Source: CAYQMF01 sp964418595 (GTDB lineage Bacteria > Planctomycetota > UBA1135 > UBA2386). From it: DNA of 64,000 bases. Within the stretch, counting starts at the first letter, position 1. Each line of letters begins with the position of its first letter. The notes beneath the pieces are model-generated. The model was not told where the DNA came from. It was given only the letters and a program-made list of their open reading frames with translations, and did not search any database. Positions 59,912 to 64,000 of the stretch are shown in pieces. Location of the stretch: assembly GCA_964418595.1 (NCBI GenBank), contig CAYQMF010000002.1, positions 62,001 to 126,000 of the forward strand, written 5' to 3'. Made by a program: the position numbers and the translations under genes.

Positions 59912-61909
59912 TCAGGCGTCGCCGCCCGCCGGCTGCAGGCCCGCCGGGCGGAGGAAGAAGGCCCCTAGCCCGCGAGTGAGGCTGCGCAAGCGCGTGCTGT
60001 AACCGAGCATCCTGCGTAGCGACACCACGGCGCGAGCGCGTGCCCGACCATGCTCGACCTCGACTTCCTTCAGGCTCGTCGCCTTGCCGCGCAGGTCGCC
60101 GAGGACAGCGGACAGCCACTCGGCGGGGCATTCGACCTCGACCTCGACGACCGGCTCCAGTTGCACCACCGTGGCCTGCGCGAACAGTCGCCGGGCCGCG
60201 ATCCGGGCGGCGTCCACCGCCAGCGTCGCCGGGTCGACACCGTCGGGCGCCTCCACGTGCAGCGCGTCGAGGTGGAGTTCTGCGTCGATCAGCGGCCAGC
60301 GGGTCCAGAGTCCGGCGGCCAGGCCTTCGGTCAGGGCGGCGGCAACCTCGGCCGCGGCGCGCGCCGACACGCTCTCGTCCCGTCTCACCCGGGCCGGCCC
60401 GAGCCCGGGCACCGCCTCGATCCGAAGCACCACGCGCGCTGCGGCTCCGACCTCCGGCACCCGCCACTCGGCTTCGGCGCTGGCTGGCGCGGCGACCGTG
60501 GTCCGCCCGGCCACCTCCGGGCGGCCGGTCCGGAAGCAGTCGCCGACCAACGCGAGCAGCCGTTCGGTGGCGACTTCGACGTGCAGCTCCCCCATCCCGG
60601 CGAGCAGCAGCACATCCCGCTCCGCGTCGAGCCTGGCCTCGAGGGTCGGGTCTCCGCCAGCCAGGGCGAGCACCGCCGCCTCGATCCGCGCGCGATCGTC
60701 GGGATGGCGCGGCTCGATCGCCACCGTGACCACGGGGGAGCCGAAACGAGCTGGCTCGAGTCGGATCGGCGCCTCCGGCGCGTGCAGGGTCGCGCCGCCG
60801 GGCACCCCGCCCAGACCCACCAGGGCCACGATGTCGCCCGCCTCCCCGGCTGGGAGCGGTTCGCGGTCGTCCGCGAGCACGCGTGCGACCTCGGCGACCA
60901 CCCGATCGCCTCCGGCACCCGCAACGGCGACGACATCGCCGGCGCGCACGGTCCCGGAGTAGACGCGCACGATCGCAACGCCGTCGCCTGCCTCCTCCAG
61001 CGTGCGGAAGACCAGGCCGCAGAAGGGAGCCGCCGCGCTCGGAGGCCTCGTCGCGCCATCGGCACCGACGATGCCACCCGCGTCGATCGGTCCGGGGAGG
61101 AACGCGCGAACGCCGTCGAGAAGGAAGTCGACGCCGCGATCGCACAGGGCCGAGCCGGCGTACGCGAGGACGACGCGCTGCTCGCACACCGCGCGGCGCA
61201 GCGCGGCGATCAGCACCTCGTCGGACACAGGCCGGTCGAGCACGAATGCCTCGAGCACCGCGGGGTCCGTCTCCGCCGCCGCCTCGACGAGTTGCGCGCG
61301 GGCCTCGGCCACGGCGGCCTGCGGCTGCCCACCGGCGCGCCACTCGATCCGGCGCCCGGAGATCGCGTCGACCAGCCCCGCGATGCCTTCCGCGTCGACG
61401 AGCGGTACGACCGCCGCGAGCACGCGCAACTGCAGCCGGTCGCGCAGCGACTGCAGGCTGCGGGCCCAATCCGCGGTCGGGCGATCGAGCTTGTTCACGA
61501 ACACCAGCGCAGCGAGGCGGCGCCGCTGCGCCTGCCGCCAGACCATCTCCGTCTGCGACTCCACGCCCCGCACGCCGTCGACCAACACGACTGCGCCGTC
61601 GACCACGCGCAAGGTGCGCTCGACCTCTGCGGCGAAGTCGACGTGGCCGGGGGTGTCGACGAGGTTCAGCAGGCAGCCCCGCCACTCCACGCTCGCGAGC
61701 GCGGCGCTGATCGAGATGCCACGGCGCTGCTCCTCCGGCAGGAAGTCCATCGCCGCCGTACCCTCCTCGACCGCCCCCATGAAGCCGCGACGGCCGGTGT
61801 CGAACAGGATCCGCTCCGTCAGCGTCGTCTTGCCCGCGTTGATGTGGGCAAGGATCGCGAGGTTGCGGATCCGGTCCGGCGCGGCAATCACGCACGCATC
61901 TTCACGCAC
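59912..61909 (-). CDS. divergent elongation factor G paralog
   Basis: 665 aa, five-domain EF-G layout. G1 is AHINAGKTT (21-29): the usual Asp is Asn24. RGISISAA (63-70) for switch I, DTPGHVDF (85-92) with the catalytic His intact, NKLD (139-142), GSALCD for G5. Domains III and V are recognisable (MLGYSTRLRSLTRGLGAFFL near the end). Domain IV is degenerate: the conserved GGVIPKEY-type loop is missing. It occupies the fusA place between rpsG and rpsJ, but tuf is absent. Perhaps an EF-G paralog (spdEFG or EFG-II group) with a changed role; a canonical fusA would then be elsewhere. Start MREDACVIAAPDRIRNLAIL. Confidence 0.85.
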   Translation of the reverse strand: MREDACVIAAPDRIRNLAILAHINAGKTTLTERILFDTGRRGFMGAVEEGTAAMDFLPEEQRRGISISAALASVEWRGCLLNLVDTPGHVDFAAEVERTLRVVDGAVVLVDGVRGVESQTEMVWRQAQRRRLAALVFVNKLDRPTADWARSLQSLRDRLQLRVLAAVVPLVDAEGIAGLVDAISGRRIEWRAGGQPQAAVAEARAQLVEAAAETDPAVLEAFVLDRPVSDEVLIAALRRAVCEQRVVLAYAGSALCDRGVDFLLDGVRAFLPGPIDAGGIVGADGATRPPSAAAPFCGLVFRTLEEAGDGVAIVRVYSGTVRAGDVVAVAGAGGDRVVAEVARVLADDREPLPAGEAGDIVALVGLGGVPGGATLHAPEAPIRLEPARFGSPVVTVAIEPRHPDDRARIEAAVLALAGGDPTLEARLDAERDVLLLAGMGELHVEVATERLLALVGDCFRTGRPEVAGRTTVAAPASAEAEWRVPEVGAAARVVLRIEAVPGLGPARVRRDESVSARAAAEVAAALTEGLAAGLWTRWPLIDAELHLDALHVEAPDGVDPATLAVDAARIAARRLFAQATVVQLEPVVEVEVECPAEWLSAVLGDLRGKATSLKEVEVEHGRARARAVVSLRRMLGYSTRLRSLTRGLGAFFLRPAGLQPAGGDA

Positions 61910-62034
61910 GGAACCGACAGGTCAAACCCGCCGAGCGGTGATCGAGCGGTACGCACCAACGGCGCGCTGGCATGCCTCCGCGGGAAGTGAGGCCGCAACG
62001 CGCCGTCTCGGGGTGGATCGCGGCGACGCTGGCG

Positions 62035-62544
62035 CTACCAGGCGAAGTGGCTGTAAGCGCTGTTCGCCTCGGCCATCTTGTGCACGTTCTCGCGCTTCGT
62101 CACCGCCGCGCCCTGGTTGTTGTAGGCGTCGAAGATCTCGTCGGCGAGGCGCTTGCTCATCGGCTTGCCGCGCTTCGTGCGCGCCATCTCCACCAACCAG
62201 CGGATGGCGAGGCTCTGCTGCCGGCGGCGGCTGACCTCCATCGGCACCTGGTAGGTCGCGCCACCCACGCGCTTGCTGCGCACCTCGAGGTGCGGCTTCA
62301 CGTTCTCGATCGCCTTGACGAAGATCTCGCCGGGGTCGACCTCGACCTTCTTCGCCACGATGTCCATCGCGTCGTAGAAGATCCGCTGGGCGACCGACTT
62401 CTTGCCGCCCCACATGAGCTTGTTGATCAGCTTGCTGGCCAGCTTCGACTGGAAGCGCGGGTCCGGCTTGAGGTAGATCTCGGTCGACTTGAAGGACTTC
62501 GAGGCACCCTCGACCTTCTTCGGCTTGATGTTGCGGCGACGCAT
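62035..62544 (-). CDS. rpsG: 30S ribosomal protein S7
   Basis: 169 aa. RKSV-like SKLINKLMWGGKKSVAQRIF and RVGGATYQVPMEVSRRRQQS are marks; assembles the 30S head. The N-terminus (MRRRNIKPKKVEGASKSFKS) is longer than in E. coli. Follows the rpsL tandem repeat. Confidence 0.97.
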   Translation of the reverse strand: MRRRNIKPKKVEGASKSFKSTEIYLKPDPRFQSKLASKLINKLMWGGKKSVAQRIFYDAMDIVAKKVEVDPGEIFVKAIENVKPHLEVRSKRVGGATYQVPMEVSRRRQQSLAIRWLVEMARTKRGKPMSKRLADEIFDAYNNQGAAVTKRENVHKMAEANSAYSHFAW

Positions 62545-62565
62545 GGGGGTTACTTCGGGAGCCTC

Positions 62566-62630
62566 ACTTCTTGGGGCGCACTACTTCTTGGGGCGCACTA
62601 CTTCTTGGGGCGCACTACTTCTTGGGGCGC
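62566..62630. repeat. 17-bp x 3.8 tandem repeat over the rpsL stop codon
   Basis: acttcttggggcgcact at 62566, 62583 and 62600, then a partial copy at 62617-62630. On the minus strand each copy repeats the last codons and stop of rpsL (AAGAAG TAG). The first copy contains the real stop (62615-62617); the others are non-coding duplicates filling most of the 70-nt gap to rpsG. Confidence 0.95.
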
Positions 62631-62989
62631 TTGGTGCCGTACTTGGACCGGCTGCGCCGGCGATCCTCGACGCCGGACGCGTCCAGGCACCCGCGCAGCA
62701 CGTGGTAGCGGACACCGGGGAGGTCGCGCACGCGACCGCCGCGGATCAGCACGATGGAGTGCTCCTGCAGGTTGTGGCCCTCACCCGGGATGTAGACCGT
62801 CACTTCCTTGCCGTTGCTCAGCCGCACGCGTGCGATCTTGCGCAGCGCCGAGTTCGGCTTCTTCGGGGTCATGGTCTTGACCTGCAGGCACACGCCCCGC
62901 TTCTGCGGGCAGGCGTCCAGCACGGGGGCCTTGCTCTTCCAGGCGAGCTTCTGGCGTCCCTTGCGAACGAGCTGATTGATCGTCGGCAT
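62615..62989 (-). CDS. rpsL: 30S ribosomal protein S12
   Basis: 124 aa. MTPKKPNSALRKIARVRLSN with the streptomycin-site Lys, and GEGHNLQEHSIVLIRGGRVR with DLPGVRYHVLRG, are near-universal. Proofreads codon-anticodon pairing. First gene of the cluster. Ends KRPKK within a tandem repeat. Confidence 0.98.
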   Translation of the reverse strand: MPTINQLVRKGRQKLAWKSKAPVLDACPQKRGVCLQVKTMTPKKPNSALRKIARVRLSNGKEVTVYIPGEGHNLQEHSIVLIRGGRVRDLPGVRYHVLRGCLDASGVEDRRRSRSKYGTKRPKK

Positions 62990-63018
62990 TCGGAGGTTCG
63001 GCTAGGAAAGGGGCGGGA

Positions 63019-63046
63019 ATCCTAGGGACGACCTACCCAAAAGCAA
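63019..63046 (-). promoter_or_regulatory. candidate promoter for the ribosomal cluster
   Basis: Minus-strand TTGCTT (63041-63046), 16-bp spacer, TAGGAT (63019-63024), about 30 nt upstream of rpsL. Moderate -10, weak -35. It is in the right place for the whole cluster, in the divergent gap shared with the M16 protease gene. Confidence 0.35.
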
Positions 63047-63147
63047 GCGGCCAACGAGCCCGATTTGCCGGTCCCCGGCACGCGGGCTCCCGGCAGGACG
63101 CGCCTTCGGCTCGTGCGCAGCATCGGCCGCGGCCCTAAACAGCACGG

Positions 63148-64000
63148 ATGCTCCAGCCCCTCGCGGTGGGCGCGACCGTCCTCGCCGTCGGCACCCTCCT
63201 CCCCGCCCAAGCCGTGTTCCCGTACCCGTTCCAGATCGACGACTTCGAGAACGGCCTGCGGCTCGTCACCGTGCCGACCGGGCATCCCGACATCGTCACG
63301 CTCTACATCGTGGTCGCCACAGGTTCGCGCAACGAGGTCGAGCCCGGCAAGTCCGGTTTCGCCCACTTCTTCGAGCACATGATGTTCCGCGGCTCGGAGC
63401 ACTTCTCGAGCGCGAGGCGCACGGAGCTCCTGAAGGGCATCGGCGCCGACGGCAACGCGTACACGACCAACGACTACACCGCCTACCACCTCACGTTCGG
63501 CAAGACCGACCTCGATCTCGTCCTCGAACTCGAGGCCGACCGGTTCCAACGCCTGAAGTACGAGCCGCCGGCCTTCCGCACCGAAGCGATGGCGGTGTTC
63601 GGCGAGTACAACAAGAACAGCAGCTCGCCCACCGAGAAGCTGTTCGAGGTGCTGCAGGACACGGCGTTCGATCGCCACACCTACAAGCACACGACCATGG
63701 GGTTCCTGCGCGACATCGTGCAGATGCCGAGGCAGTTCGAGTACAGCCGCGAGTTCTACGCGCGCTGGTACCGGCCCGAGTACACCACCATCGTCCTGGT
63801 CGGCGACGTCGACCCGAAGGCGAGCCGCGCCCTCGTGCAGGAGCACTTCGGCGCGTGGCCGCGCGGCAGCCACCGCGTCGAGATCCCGCGCGAGCCGGCG
63901 CAGACCGCACCGCGCCAGGTGCACATCCCCTGGCCCACACCGACGCAACCGTGGGTCGCCGTCGCCTTCAAGGGGCCGGCGTTCTCCACGGCCGACCGCG
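63148..64000 (+). CDS. M16 zinc metalloprotease, 3' end beyond right edge
   Basis: At least 284 aa. Signal peptide MLQPLAVGATVLAVGTLLPA. The inverted zinc motif HFFEHMMFRG (H-x-x-E-H) and the downstream glutamate region (FGEYNKNSSSP) are those of M16 peptidases, such as pitrilysin or PqqL-like periplasmic enzymes. The second, inactive half may lie beyond the edge. Divergent from rpsL with 158 nt between starts. Confidence 0.93.
   Translation, partial: MLQPLAVGATVLAVGTLLPAQAVFPYPFQIDDFENGLRLVTVPTGHPDIVTLYIVVATGSRNEVEPGKSGFAHFFEHMMFRGSEHFSSARRTELLKGIGADGNAYTTNDYTAYHLTFGKTDLDLVLELEADRFQRLKYEPPAFRTEAMAVFGEYNKNSSSPTEKLFEVLQDTAFDRHTYKHTTMGFLRDIVQMPRQFEYSREFYARWYRPEYTTIVLVGDVDPKASRALVQEHFGAWPRGSHRVEIPREPAQTAPRQVHIPWPTPTQPWVAVAFKGPAFSTADR

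Overview
The window is a high-GC (roughly 68-70% by eye), gene-dense chromosomal segment of a diderm bacterium. A Planctomycetota or related PVC-type lineage fits best, but this is inference. The support is: no rpmD (L30) in the ribosomal cluster, a divergent EF-G in the str operon position, large Ig-like/glycine-rich lipoproteins, an outer-membrane secretin with type IV pilus genes, sigma-54 with an EIIA-Ntr/HPr pair, and a possible serine palmitoyltransferase. No plasmid, phage, IS element or CRISPR array is visible.

Layout. (1) 1-8899, minus strand: an operon-like run of three very large lipoproteins of one architecture; the last gene is cut by the left edge. (2) 9336-13768, minus: aspartate carbamoyltransferase carrying a PyrI-type zinc domain, a cysteine-less MnmE-like GTPase, type III pantothenate kinase and a GspC-like PDZ membrane protein. 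(3) 14001-24790, minus: a type IV pilus/secretion set (PilT/PilU ATPase, PilQ secretin, PilO-PilP fusion, PilN, PilM) interrupted by a translation block (obg, rpmA, rplU, and an RNase E/G with a long acidic insert). (4) 25081-34383, minus: one long co-directional block reading, in transcription order, two tRNA-Ser genes, SRP RNA, dnaX, ybaB, recR, hrpB, rpoN, truA, hpf, ptsN, ptsH. It joins the classical ffs-dnaX-ybaB-recR order to the classical rpoN-hpf-ptsN-ptsH order. (5) 34435-46706, mixed strands: tadA, an N-acetyl/succinyl-ornithine carbamoyltransferase, an NAD-dependent epimerase divergent from an alpha-oxoamine synthase (probable serine palmitoyltransferase), dnaE, a convergent pair of paralogous secreted glycosidase-like proteins, and a membrane GT2 glycosyltransferase. 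(6) 46719-62989, minus: a nearly complete str-S10-spc-alpha ribosomal protein cluster with secY, adk and rpoA. (7) 63148-64000, plus: the start of an M16 metalloprotease.

The ribosomal cluster is compact and well conserved, but the genes for L3, S14, L30, IF-1, S4 and EF-Tu are not at their usual places. The EF-G gene in the str position encodes a divergent paralog with Asp-to-Asn in the P-loop. A recurring oddity is short tandem duplication (12-17 bp units) sitting directly on gene boundaries: over the stop codons of rpsL and of one glycosidase-like gene, just upstream of rplR and of a lipoprotein gene, and in the first codons of rplE and rpsQ. Several genes are followed within about 2-35 nt by GC-rich hairpins without a U-tract.

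I did not find a clearly novel multi-gene defence or biosynthetic system. The most unusual items are the boundary tandem repeats, the EF-G paralog and gapped ribosomal cluster, the PyrB-zinc-domain fusion, the PilO-PilP fusion, the convergent glycosidase-like paralogs and the acidic insert in RNase E/G. All coordinates and translations were read by eye; family assignments come from motifs and recall, not from database searches.
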